Of a stretch of 64,000 bases of DNA, positions 21,975 to 32,603 are shown piece after piece. Positions within the stretch are counted from its first letter, which is position 1. Every line of letters starts with the position of its first letter. Origin of the DNA: Galeopsis tetrahit (lineage: Eukaryota; Streptophyta; Magnoliopsida; Lamiales; Lamiaceae); NCBI GenBank assembly GCA_963675135.1, contig OY776124.1, positions 13,468,677 through 13,532,676 of the forward strand, written 5' to 3'. The notes below the pieces were generated by a model, which had not been told where the DNA came from, searched no databases, and saw only the letters and a list, made by a program, of their open reading frames with translations. Position numbers and translations under genes: made by a program.

Positions 21975-22335
21975 TTTTTTTTGAAAAAGTGTATGTTAGT
22001 ATATTGAAAAGTGTATCTTTGTTTTTTAATGAAAAGTGTATGTTACTATATTGAAAAGTGCAATATTGTTTTTAATGAAAAGTGTATGTTTTTATAACTA
22101 AAAAGTGTATGTTATTATAACTGAAAAAGTGTATGAAATATTAATGAATAATGTATGTTATTATAACTGAAAAGTGTATGATCTATTAATGAAAAATATA
22201 TGTTATTATAACTAAAAATTGTATGTTCTATTAATGAAAAGTGTTAAGTTATATATTAATGAAAAGTGTATGATATTATAACTGAAAAGTGTATGTTAAT
22301 ATAGTTGAAAATATTATTGAAAAATGTAATTTTTT
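21975..22335. repeat. Minisatellite, unit about GAAAAGTGTATGTTATTATA
   Basis: Roughly a dozen imperfect copies of a 27-30 bp unit combining GAAAAGTGTATG with TTATTATAACT or ATTAATG. Flanked by an inverted pair, CAAACTTTGACTTC near 21917 and GAAAAAAGTCAAAGTTAC near 22372, so the array sits in the loop of a potential hairpin. The reverse complement of the unit forms another array at 43420-43780. Confidence 0.75.
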
Positions 22336-22399
22336 CTAAAAAAAAAAATAAAAAAAAAAACGAAAAAAAATCGAAAAAAGTCAAAGTTACTCACCCTTG

Positions 22400-22848
22400 C
22401 TACGATCGAACAAACATTTTTAGTTACGAAACATGTCAAAAGTGTTATTTGAAATAAAATGGAGAGCGATTATCAATAGATATATATTATGGTTATTTAT
22501 ATTAAAAGAGAATTATTTGAGAACATGATCCTATTATCCATGAATTATATTGGATAAAAAAATCACAGAACACAATTTATGTAAATAATTTTTTTACACT
22601 GTAATTTTTTAAGACTTTCAACCCGTCCTAAATTTAAATCCTAGCTCCGCCCTTGGATATGTAAACATTGACTTTATAAATTCAAGGGGAGGTTAGGTTG
22701 TCTAAACCCATGAAATCTAGTTTATAAAATCGGGTCAAATTATAAACTCGGATTAAAGTGTTTAAAGTTATGAGAAATCAAACATGGGAGAAGATGGTTT
22801 ACATATCAAACCCATCACTAAACTTCCTAAACTCATGAAGCAAACATG
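22400..22848. other. AT-rich spacer before the hAT element
   Basis: No gene. At about 22642 the phrase TTTAAATCCTAGCTCCGCCC resembles a degenerate tRNA B-box and may be a SINE remnant, too weak to call. Ends with the 8-bp duplication CAAACATG at 22841-22848. Confidence 0.4.
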
Positions 22849-24411
22849 CAGGCCCGGTCCTAATGTAAGGCCAACGAGGCGACCGATTCAGGCCCAGGAA
22901 TATTCCAAATTTTTAGGGACCCATTTTTTTTAAAAATCTCTTATATATATATAGTATATATCTTTTAAAATATCTCTTATATATATAATATATATAATAC
23001 GCACATAACATATCTCTTATATATACTACTTGAATTAAATCCAAGAGCTTTTTATACTCCTTATGATTGTCATAGTCTTAATTTGACGTTATGTGATATG
23101 GCAAACTCTTGTCCTAGGGTCTTGTCTTTTTTTGGAGTGATGCAACGTACTTAAACATTGTTCTCTTCTTCTACCAAGCAATGGAAGATTTTCAAAGACC
23201 GTGTGAAGGGTTTGACGGTTAAGACATTGTCACAAACACGTTGGGAAAGTCATCTTGAGAGTGTTAAAGCTATAAAAGAGCAAATTGTGCAAGTAAGAGT
23301 TGCTTTATTTGACTTAACCAATGATATTGAAGATCCCAAGACAAAGAGTGAAGCTGAATCTTTGGCATTGTATGAATTTGAGAATTTTGAGTTCTTACTC
23401 AGTGTGGTTATTTGGTACAAGTTATTATATGCAATCAATCGTGTTAGCAAATTTCTTCAATTTGAGAACATGGATATTTTGCTATCACTCTTTTGCAATG
23501 GCTTATTTAATTTCTTGAAGAATATAGGAAAACTGGTTTTGCTAAGGCCATGGGTGAAGCTAAGGAAATGACAAGTGAGATGGGTATTGAAGCTGTATTT
23601 AGAGAAAAACGTATTATTCGAAGAAAGAAGCAATTTGATGAAACCAACAGTGAAGAAATATCACAGTCAGCCGAGGATTCTTTTAGAGTTAATTACTTTC
23701 TCTTTATAATTGATCAAGCTCGAGGTTCTATAGAATCCCGATTTACACATTTCAAAAAATATGAAGAGGTTTTTGGATTTTTGTTCAATATGGAGAAGTT
23801 ACGAAGTGCTGATGATGAAAGATTGTTGAGGTCTTGTATGAATCTTCAAAATTCTCTAACACATAATGGTGTTTCCGACGTTGAAGGCAATGATTTATTT
23901 TTGGAGTTATCATTTTTGAAGTGCTCTTTACCGACAGGAACAAAATCTGCAATTGATGTGGTGAATTATTTGAAGAAAATGGATATGCGTTTTTCAAATG
24001 CGTACATTGCTTATAAGGTTTTGTTGACAATACCAGTTACAGTAGCAAGTGCAGAAAGAAGTTTCTCAAAGTTAAAGCTCATTAAAACTTACCTCCGATC
24101 AACCATGTCACAAGAAAGATTGAATGGACTAGCAATGCTATTAATTGAGCAAGGAATTATTGAGCAACTTGATTATTCTGACTTGATTAATACTTTTGCT
24201 ACTAAAACAGTTAGACGAGTCATATTTATGTAATTGCTTGGAACGCTATTGTCATATTATTTTAAGTATTGATAAAAATTGTATATTATTAGTCCTTTGA
24301 AAATTGTTTTACATTATGTTTCAAGAATTCGTATATAATAAAAAAATGTGAAGAGATAGGGCCTTTTTTAAAAGTTCGATTCAGGCCCCGATATTCCTAG
24401 GACCGGCCCTG
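22849..24411 (+). mobile_element. hAT transposon, internally shortened
   Basis: 1563 bp. Left terminus CAGGCCCGGTCC (22849) and right terminus GGACCGGCCCTG (24411) are inverted repeats with one mismatch. Flanked by a perfect 8-bp duplication CAAACATG (22841-22848 and 24412-24419), diagnostic of hAT. It keeps only the C-terminal half of a transposase, so it cannot move by itself. Confidence 0.92.
23158..24233 (+). pseudogene. hAT transposase, C-terminal part, frameshifted
   Basis: Two overlapping frames, 23158-23571 and 23550-24233, together read the distal half of a ZMYM1/TTF-type plant hAT transposase: QTRWESHLESVKAI, then LPTGTKSAIDVVNYLKKMD, then the conserved dimerisation block IPVTVASAERSFSKLKLIK with LRSTMSQERLNGLAML, ending at TAA 24231-24233. 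The N-terminal zinc-finger and first catalytic residues are missing. A frameshift around 23550 separates the two parts. Confidence 0.85.
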
Positions 24412-24419
24412 CAAACATG

Positions 24420-24889
24420 CCCTTATAATATAAAACAAGAATAATATAGCCATCAAGATCGGATACAAGAAATTAAAACACTAAATTAAAGTGAAAATGG
24501 AGATGAATACAGCCATCAAGAAAAGAAGTAGAACACATGGCGTTGGCTTGTTGAAACCAGTAAATTGAAAACAAACTCGGTATACCTACACCTAACTGTT
24601 TATTATATGTATACTATTATAGAACCGTGTATTACACGGGATTTTAAATAAACATTTTTAATATTTAATACCAATGTAGAATTCATATATTATTCGAGAT
24701 TTTAAATAAACATTTATTGGGACTCCGTCTTCAATATAAAACGGTGATTAATAATATTGAGAAAATGAATGTTTGAATAATTAGTTAATTCTAAATAAAT
24801 ACACCACATTTAGTCTCAATATCAATTTATTCATGACCTTCACCATTATTATAAGAAAAAACTCCAACTTTTTATCGTGTTGTAATTTT
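24420..24889. other. AT-rich spacer
   Basis: No gene, RNA or transposon terminus recognised. Contains a degenerate direct repeat of CGGGATTTTAAATAAACAT (24638) and CGAGATTTTAAATAAACAT (24694). Confidence 0.4.
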
Positions 24890-25640
24890 ATACATTTTTT
24901 TTCGGCCAGCAATCGATGACGTGGCTTTCCGGAGCTCGCCACGTCAGGTTACACATATTTTTTTTATTTTTTATTTTATTTTCCACATCACATTATATGA
25001 ATAACATTTTATAAAAATAAAACTCGCTCATTTTTCTTCCGTGTTTCTTCTTCCTCACTCCTCAAGTCTAAAAACTAAAAAGCCCCAAAAATATAATTTA
25101 CTCAGTTACACATAAAAATCCCTAAATCATATAAAGAAATAATCCCAAATCACATAAGCTCTACAATATCTTGTCCCTAGAAGCTCCACCTATGTCACTT
25201 GCATCTTATAATTGGTGTTTCTCGTAAGTCTATTTTTCTCTAATATTCTTGATAAATGAAAAGAAATCAAAAGTAGCTAATATGTGCTTATGAGTCGATG
25301 ATTTGAGAGAGGAGCATTTAAGGAAATGATTGATCAGTGTTATGTGCATATGATGGAATATGTGATGTTGGAAAAGCCCCAAATCACACAAGGAAAATAA
25401 CCCTATCCCAAATCACATAATCTTTGTTTATAGGGTTCTTTCTTTTTTTTAGGTCATTTGGGGCATTTTACGTGTAAATGAACAAATTGAATTTTTGGAG
25501 CTTTTTAATTTTTAGGCCCGAGTTTGAGAAGTGAAGAAAAAGTAATGGAGAAGAAGCGCCAATTTATTTTTATTTTTAGAAGGTTATTTATATAATGTGA
25601 AAAAAAATATGTGTAATTTAACGTGGCAAAATTAATACTC
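24890..25640. mobile_element. Foldback (long inverted repeat) element
   Basis: Left arm about 24890-25175 and right arm about 25360-25640 are inverted copies: GCCACGTCAGGTTACACATA (24939) pairs with TATGTGTAATTTAACGTGGC (25608), and AAAAAGCCCCAAAAATATAA (25078) pairs with the sequence near 25490. The middle is about 185 bp. No ORF and no clear target duplication, so the superfamily is unassigned; MULE-like is possible. A lone CTCCCCCCGTC end at 25639 looks like a Stowaway terminus. Confidence 0.6.
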
Positions 25641-25697
25641 CCCCCGTCTGCCTATAAGCTTCCCATTTTACCATTTTGGTCCATCCTCCTATAAGCT

Positions 25698-28600
25698 TCA
25701 CATACATTTTTTGGTAAGATATTCAGAGGGTTGTCACTAATTACTTTGGGGAATTATTTTGCTCGAACGAGCCATCGGCCGAGGAAATTGAATCACTAAC
25801 CGGAATTACAAAGAAGAAAATCTCAAATGACATGAATACTTTTTTAAGCAATCGGTTTACCAAGGAGGAAGTAAGGAAAGCAACCTTTGATTTGAGCCCT
25901 TCGAAAGCTCCAGGCCCGGACGGTTTTACTGGAAAATTTTTTCAGGACATGTGGCATATTGTGGGGGATCAGATGTCTGCGGATATATTGGGCATATTGA
26001 ACGAAGGAAAAAGTGTTCACGATTGGAATGATACATGGATTTTCCCTGATTCCAAAAGTTAACTCTCCAAAAGCTATGAAAGATTATAGGCCCATCAGCT
26101 TGACGAATGTGAGTTATAGAATTGTGGCTAAAGTTATAGCTAATAGATTGAGGAGGATCATGCCTCAAATTGTTGATAAGAATCAAAGCGCCTTCAATCA
26201 AGGGAGACAAATTTCAGACAATATCCTAATTAGTTTTGAATGCATGCATTGGTTGAGGAATAATAAAAGTAAGGGGGGATATGCGGCCATGAAATTGGAT
26301 ATGAGCAAGGCGTACGATAGAGTGGAATGGGCCTTTTTTGGAAGCCCAACTTCGAAAGCTTGGGTTTCAGGAGTCCATGGTTAATCTGATCATGCGGTGT
26401 GTTACATCAGTACGTTATGCTTTTCGAATGAATGGGTTAGTGGTTGGTCAAATCTCCCCCTCGAGGGGACTACGACAGGGGGATCCGCTATCACCCTTTC
26501 TTTTTGTCTTGTGTGCACAAAGCCTATCTTCATGGATCTCGGAGCAAGTCAGTTTAAGGAAGTTGGAAGGAATTCGGGTGGCTAGAGGGGCCCCTATGAT
26601 CACACATCTCTTTTTTGCGGACGATAGCTTGGTGTTTTTCAAGGCGACGTAAGCTAACTGCTTAATTATTAAGGAAACCCTTCACGCGTATGAAAGGGCC
26701 TCTGGACAAATGATCAATTTTGATAAATCAGCGGTCACTTTTAGTCCCAACACGGATGAGGAAAATAAGGAAGTGGTACTTAATTCCCTTAGGGTACGAT
26801 CATCACAAGGGCATGAGATTTATTTGGGATTGCCAACCTTTTCGTTGAGAGGTAAGAGAATGTAGATTGCTTATTTAGTGGACAGGATGGCTAAGAAGGT
26901 TGGGAACTGGAAGAATAGAGAGTTTTCCGAAGGGGGTAGAGAAGTTCTCATTAAGGCGGTTTTATAGGCTATTCCGACCTATGCAATGTCTTGTTTTCGA
27001 ATTCCGATCCATACCTGTGATGCAATGGAGAGAATATGTGCCCGGTTTTGGTGGGGAAGCAAAGAGGGGTCGAATAAAGTTCACTGGCAGAAATGGGATA
27101 GAATGTGCAATCTAAAAGATGAAGGAGGATTAGGGTTTAGAAAGATGGTCGCTTTTAATAAAGCCCTGTTGGCCAAACAAGTGTGGCGGATGATCGAAAA
27201 ACCGAATTCTCTAGTCAGTCGAATTTTCAAGGCCAGGTACTTTAAGCATTCCTATATCTTAGAGGTTGGGATTGGAAATAATCCATCCTTTATTTGGAGG
27301 TCTTTGTGCTGGAGTAGAGATGTATTAGACGAAGGCCTTAGGTGGAATATTGGAAATGGTAACCTGATCAAGATTCTTAAACATGCATGGGTGCTGGGGA
27401 AGCATAGTGGTAGAATTGATTCGAGAATAGCGGCAGCACCAAATATCAACGTGTTTATTACTAGTGAGCGTCAATGGGACGAGGAAAAATTAAGAATTGG
27501 CTTTAGGAAGTATGAGGTGGAAGCTATTCTAAAAACCCCAATAGGAGACTTTGATGAAGAGGATGCATGCTTCTGGAAATGGGATGTTCATGGGAAATAC
27601 ACCGTTAAATCTGGATATAGGGTTGCATGGGAGATGGTGAGACGTGAAGAAGATGAAGCATCCACCTCCGACCTTGAGAAAAGAAAATGTTGGTGGCGGT
27701 TTGTCTGGTCATTGAAGGTGCCGCCTAAAGTGCGGATTTTTACATGGAAACTGCATTGGGACCATCTTGCGTCGGAAGGAAATCTTTGGAATCGCCATAT
27801 AATTGTCGACCCTACGTGTAGAGTGTGTGGGAGCCCTTTTGCTTCGTCCCTGCACTCTGTTTTTTTCTGCAAGTCCGTTGTAGGAGTTTGGAAGAACTCC
27901 ACGTGGTGGGCGATGCTTAAGAAGGGCAAGACGCTCGGTACCTCGGATTTTCTGAGCTTCATTAAGGAGGAGCTCCCAAAGGAGGATTTCGAACAGGTTA
28001 TGATGCTGGCGTGGGGTGTGTGGCGTAATAGATGTGAAATTTTGCATCAAGAGGAAGGCAAAAGTTGTAAAACTCGCGCTGATATTATTCATAAGGTACT
28101 ATCCTATCTTAAGGAATTCCAAGAGGCAGAAAGGGACCATCCGTATAATGTTAAAAATCCACCATTGAAGAGCTTAATGGAGGTTGAACCTATGGAGGGG
28201 ATGGTGTATATCGAAGTGGATGGTGCATGCAATAATGATCTTAGGCGATATGGTGTGGGGTGTGCCTTCTTTAAAGATAATGGGGAAGGATGGTTGGAGG
28301 TGGCGCGAAAAGTAAATCCACAAGGATCAGCACTAGGGGCCGAACTTAAGGTCATTGAGGTTGGAATGAGAGAAGCCTGGATCCATAAGCTTGATCGAGT
28401 TTGGATTAAAACGGATTCCTTACAGGTTATCTCGATTATTAGGGAAGATCAAGAGGTCTTTGGACCGGAAAGAGTGGCGCTTAAGAGAATCTCTTTGCTT
28501 AAAAATGAGTTTGTTGTGTGCAAATTCTCATATCTCCCGAGATCTCAAAATTCAAGGGCTCATGACCTGACACAAGTAGCGACTAACTCTTCCATGTCTT

Positions 28601-29596
28601 GCGATTGATATGGAGCAGTGTTTGAAGAGGAAGTTTTGGGATGGTTGGTTTTGGTCTGGTCCCGGACCTCCTCTGGGCATCTTTGTCCAAAAATATATAT
28701 ATATATTTGAATTGTGTTTTGTTCAAAGTGTAAATTTGACACAGGGAAGGGAGAGCTTCTCTCTCTAGAGAGTTGCTCCTCCCCTTTCTCCACCTGCCTC
28801 CACCGCAGATCCGTCGCTCATGTTGTCGTCGTCGTTCTGTCTCCATTGTTGTCCTGCCTCTTTTGTCCTTTTGCCTCCGATCTGTAGCCACTCCGTCGGA
28901 ACGCCGCTACCAAGCTTCTCTCCAATCTCATATTTTTTTTCGCAAGATCTAGGTAGCATATCCTTAGATCTACGTTGTTTTAGACCGATGTCGTTGCTGC
29001 AGCCGCCATTCCAGTTGCTCCAGTTTTTACCTTCTTTTATGTAGTTTCTCATCGTTTTCTGTTAGGGATCAACATAGAAATTATCCTTAATGGAGCAACG
29101 GTGACTTTTCGGGCATTTCTTCGTTGATCCTATTACTTTTTTTATAGATACTTTTTTGTGTTTGCATAGTTTAGTGTTTAGTGTTTAAGTTGTTGCTGGT
29201 TTTCTATTGCGCCTTGTGCTTCTTGTTCCCCGATATGGGACTCTGTTGTGGTTTTGAGACTCTTTTTTTGGTGGTTGGGCTCCTTGAGATAGACTCGAGA
29301 GCCCTTGTGTTCTATACTTAGGATCTAGTATTTGGTGGAGCTTTGTCTTTTTTTTCTGTTTCCTATTCTTGACATAGTACAACTTAGTGTGGGGTTGTCT
29401 CATTTAAAGATTGGAGACCTGTAAACCTATTAAGACAAAGGGAAACTCGTCTTTCCTCTTCTCACGATTGGAGTGAACGGCGATACTAGTGATCCTCTTT
29501 GGTTTGAAGATTAAGATCTTAGGCTTGTGATTTGTAACTTTATTTTATGATCTTGTAAACCCTCCACCAAAAAAAATAATAGTGTTTTGTTCTAAA
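25698..29596 (+). mobile_element. L1-type LINE, 5'-truncated
   Basis: Starts inside ORF2 just before RT, so the endonuclease and ORF1 are missing, as is usual for LINE insertions. Pol runs to 28608 and is followed by a ~1-kb untranslated tail ending with CTTGTAAACCCTCCACC and A runs at 29571-29578 and 29596-29607. Target duplication not confirmed. Confidence 0.8.
25700..28608 (+). pseudogene. LINE reverse transcriptase, zf-RVT and RNase H
   Basis: RT begins at about 25710 (VVTNYFGELF), with LSPSKAPGPDGFTGKFFQ near 25900, a 1-base frameshift near 26055, then YRPISLTNVSYRIVAKVIAN, AFNQGRQISDNILIS and LDMSKAYDRVEW. After a second frameshift near 26340 come RGLRQGDPLSPFLF and the active site HLFFADDSLVFF at about 26610. 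Stops at 26650, 26864 and 26967. From 26986 the frame is open for 540 aa: a zf-RVT region (FTWKLHWDHLASEGNLWNRH, CRVCG) and a C-terminal RNase H (YIEVDGACNN, ALGAELKVIEVGM, WIKTDSLQVI). All domains are recognisable, but the protein is broken. Confidence 0.9.
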
Positions 29597-29818
29597 AAAA
29601 AAAAACCAAACACACATGTCTATACATTTCTCATTTCAAATACAATTAGTCAATTTAGTATATATGGTATCAACGAGCCACCTGGCTCACGCCTCGATCA
29701 CCATCTCTGTCCGGCAATAACCACCGACGCCCTTAACCTCTGGTTGTTACAACCTCTCTTAACCACCATACGGTTATTCAAAGAAGAGCCCCTCTTCTTC
29801 CAATCTCTACTTTTTCCA

Positions 29819-29981
29819 AAAGCCTTATTTTCTTTTAACAAAATACCAGAAGAAGCCTTATTCCCAGAAGCCTTATTTTCTTTTAACAAAATACCAGAAG
29901 CCCAGAAGCCTTATTTTCTTTTAACAAAATACCAGAAGCCCAGAAGCCTTATTTTCTTTTAACAAAATACCAAAAGCCTTA
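29819..29981. repeat. 37-bp tandem repeats in the Copia C leader
   Basis: Four copies of a unit of about 37 bp containing AGCCTTATTTTCTTTTAACA and AAATACCAGAAGCCCAGA. The second, third and fourth are nearly identical with a 37-bp period (from about 29870); the first is followed by a partial, diverged spacer. Confidence 0.85.
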
Positions 29982-30041
29982 TTGCCTCTCCACATATTCC
30001 ACAAATTTCACCTCCGCTGCAATTCCTCTAACTCCTCAACC

Positions 30042-32333
30042 ATGGTTGCCCCTGCAAACCCGAATTCTCCATTCACCGCGTTCAATATCTCGGCTCAGGC
30101 CCCATTGAAGCTCACTCCCACCAATTATGGAGCGTGGTGCTTTCAACATCGCCTTCTTCTCACAGGCTACGACCTATTTGGCCATGTCGACGGAACCAAC
30201 CCCTGCCCTCCCAAAACAATTCCGGCCACCGACAAAGATACTGCCCCCCAATCGAATCCAGAATTTGCTAAATGGGTTCGTCAAGATCACCTTATATTCT
30301 CTGCCCTTGTCGGTTCTATGACTCCCACTCTCATCCTCTTCATTGCTTCGGCCAAAACATCTCATGAAGCTTGGTCGACCCTTGAAAGCATCTATGGACG
30401 ACCCTCTCGAGGTCGAATTCTAGCCCTCAAATCTAAGTTTTTGAGCCTCACCAAGGGAACCCGATCAATTACGGAATTTTTTATGGACGTCCGCTCGGTG
30501 GTCGACGAACTGGCCCTGCTCGACGTTCCGTCGGACGCAGAGGACGTCACCCTTCGTGTCTTGACTAGCCTTGATGAGTCCTATCGAGATATCTCCACGG
30601 TGATCCAGGCTCGGGACACACCAATTCCCTTTGACGAGCTCTACGACAAGCTACTCAATGTCGAGGTACAAATCGCCAATCAATCCACCTCTGCTCTGGC
30701 GCCGGTATCGACAATGGCCGCCGGCAAATGCCCGCCTCGATCGACGCGACCAAATTCTCGATCCAGATCTGGTGACTCTCGCGTTCGTTCAGTATCGCAG
30801 AAGCCCTATTTGGGCACATGCCAATACTACCGCACTCCGGGACATACGACGCGCACTTGTCCCGAAATCCCGTCGCCGACCACTCACTCCGGCAACCCAG
30901 CGAGTCAACCCAGCCCTAACTCACTGGGTCAACTCGGCGGAAATCAGCCCAGATCTCAGCAATCGTCCAATCCAGCATACTCTGCTCACTCCGCATCATC
31001 CTCTCAATCTAATAGCCCTTGGATTTTAGACTCGGGTGCCTCTCATCACATCACCAACGATTTGTCAAATATTTCCCTACACTCTCCCTTTGATGGTTCT
31101 GATAATGTAGAAATTGGTGATGGTAAAGGTTTAAAGATTTCTCACATGGGTTCCTTATGCTTTAATGGCCTTAATTTGTTGAAATTTAATAATGTTTTGG
31201 TGGTGGCCCATATGTCAAAAAACTTAATTTTTGTTTCGAGCCTCTGTCGTGACAATAATATTAATATTATTTTTGGACCCTCGTCTTTTCAGGTGCGGGA
31301 TGGCCGCGAGGGGAGCGCTCTCCTCGTCGGGAGTCGTATTAACAACTTATACGTATGGCCGACACGAGTCTCCAAACCCTCCCCAACAGCCTTAGTTTCT
31401 CATCGCCTCTCTACCTCGGTTTGGCACGCCCGTCTTGGTCATCCATCTACCAAAATCTTGTCACACACCTTGTCGAAATTTAGTTTACCTAATGCACCAT
31501 CCAAACTGTTTAGTTGTGATTCGTGTTTTTGCATCAAAAGTCATAAGCTTCCATTTAATGATTCTAGCATTGTCTCTTTTAAACCTCTTGATACTGTGTT
31601 CTCTGATGTTTGGTCCTCCCCAGTTATATCTCATGAAGGCTTTAAATATTATATGTTATTTGTTGATCATTTTAGCAAATACATGTGGATGTATCCCCTA
31701 AAACGCAAATCCGATGTTCTTCCCACATTCACTACGTTTAAATCCCTTGTTAAAACATACCACCAATCCAAAATTAAAACCCTTTACACTGATAATGTGG
31801 GTTGAGTTTATTGCTCTCCGCTCCTCCAAACTCATGGTATATCCCACCTTACCACACCCCCCACACACCCGAACACAATGGCATGTCTGAACGGCGTCAC
31901 AGACATGTTGTTGCTACAGCCTTAGCCCTCCTTCATCATGCCTCTATGCCCCTTACATATTGGCCATATGCTATTTGCGCAGCCGCCTACATCATAAATC
32001 GCCTTCCAAAAGTAAATCTCAACATGATATCTTCCTCCCAACGTCTCCTCAAACAACCTCCCAATCTATCCAAACTTCGTATTTTTTGGTTGCTTGTGCT
32101 ATCCTTGGCTTCGCACCTATACAACCCACAAACTAGACTCTCGATCTACACCCTGTGTTTTCATTGGTTACTCCCTCACTCAAAGTGCATATCTATGTCT
32201 CGACCCTTCCACCCATAGAGTCTATACATCGCATCATGTACAATTTGTTGAGCATAACTTTCCCTTTGCCAAAATTTCTTCTCTTTCTAGCACATCCCCA
32301 GATTTGGTAGATACACCCCCTGCAATTATGTAA
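30042..32333 (+). pseudogene. Copia C gag-protease-integrase
   Basis: Open from the ATG at 30042 (MVAPANPNSPFTAFNIS; preferred to 29982 because 29982-30041 translates repeat leader) to TGA at 31803-31805. UBN2-type gag with YGAWCFQHRLLLTGYDLFGH; zinc knuckle CQYYRTPGHTTRTC with its second Cys replaced by Tyr; protease WILDSGASHHIT near 31020; integrase zinc region (HARLGHPS, CDSCFCIKSHK) and catalytic FSDVWSSP and LYTDN. The frame breaks at the second integrase Asp block at 31800 and continues in other frames: TPEHNGMSERRHRHVV, AAYIINRLPK, SLTQSAYLCLD and HVQFVEHNFPFA. Confidence 0.85.
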
Positions 32334-32335
32334 AT

Positions 32336-32598
32336 TAAACACAAAAATTTCAAACATTTTTTTACATTAATTACAAAATTTATAGGTAGATATTCATTTT
32401 TTAGTCCGACCAAACTTAATATGTATATATCAAAATGATTTTTTTATCATACTTATTTACTCAATTTGTCATTCACTTTATTCATACCTAATCACTTTAT
32501 TTATAAATAAATCTCACAATACTTTATAATACCCTCTAACTCATCTATTTTATAAATAAACAATCAATATTTCTTAAAAATCATGAAAATTAATTATA
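32336..32598. other. AT-rich spacer
   Basis: Very AT-rich, no ORF, no recognised element; ends at the duplication CATAC preceding the next LTR. Confidence 0.4.
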
Positions 32599-32603
32599 CA
32601 TAC

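Larger units (their letters stand above)
29609..32335 (+). mobile_element. Copia element C, truncated
   Basis: From just after the LINE poly-A: a short LTR remnant, a degenerate primer site (ATGGTATCAACGAGCC near 29667), a leader with tandem repeats, gag-protease-integrase to about 32333, then AT-rich spacer. RT, RNase H and 3' LTR are absent. Same family as Copia A and the 13320-15200 fragments. Confidence 0.85.

Noticed and set aside
28560..29403. ORFs in the LINE tail
   Set aside because: They lie in the untranslated tail between the RNase H stop and the poly-A and do not resemble ORF1.
29819..29981. CRISPR-like array
   Set aside because: Units are directly adjacent with no unique spacers, in a plant retrotransposon leader.
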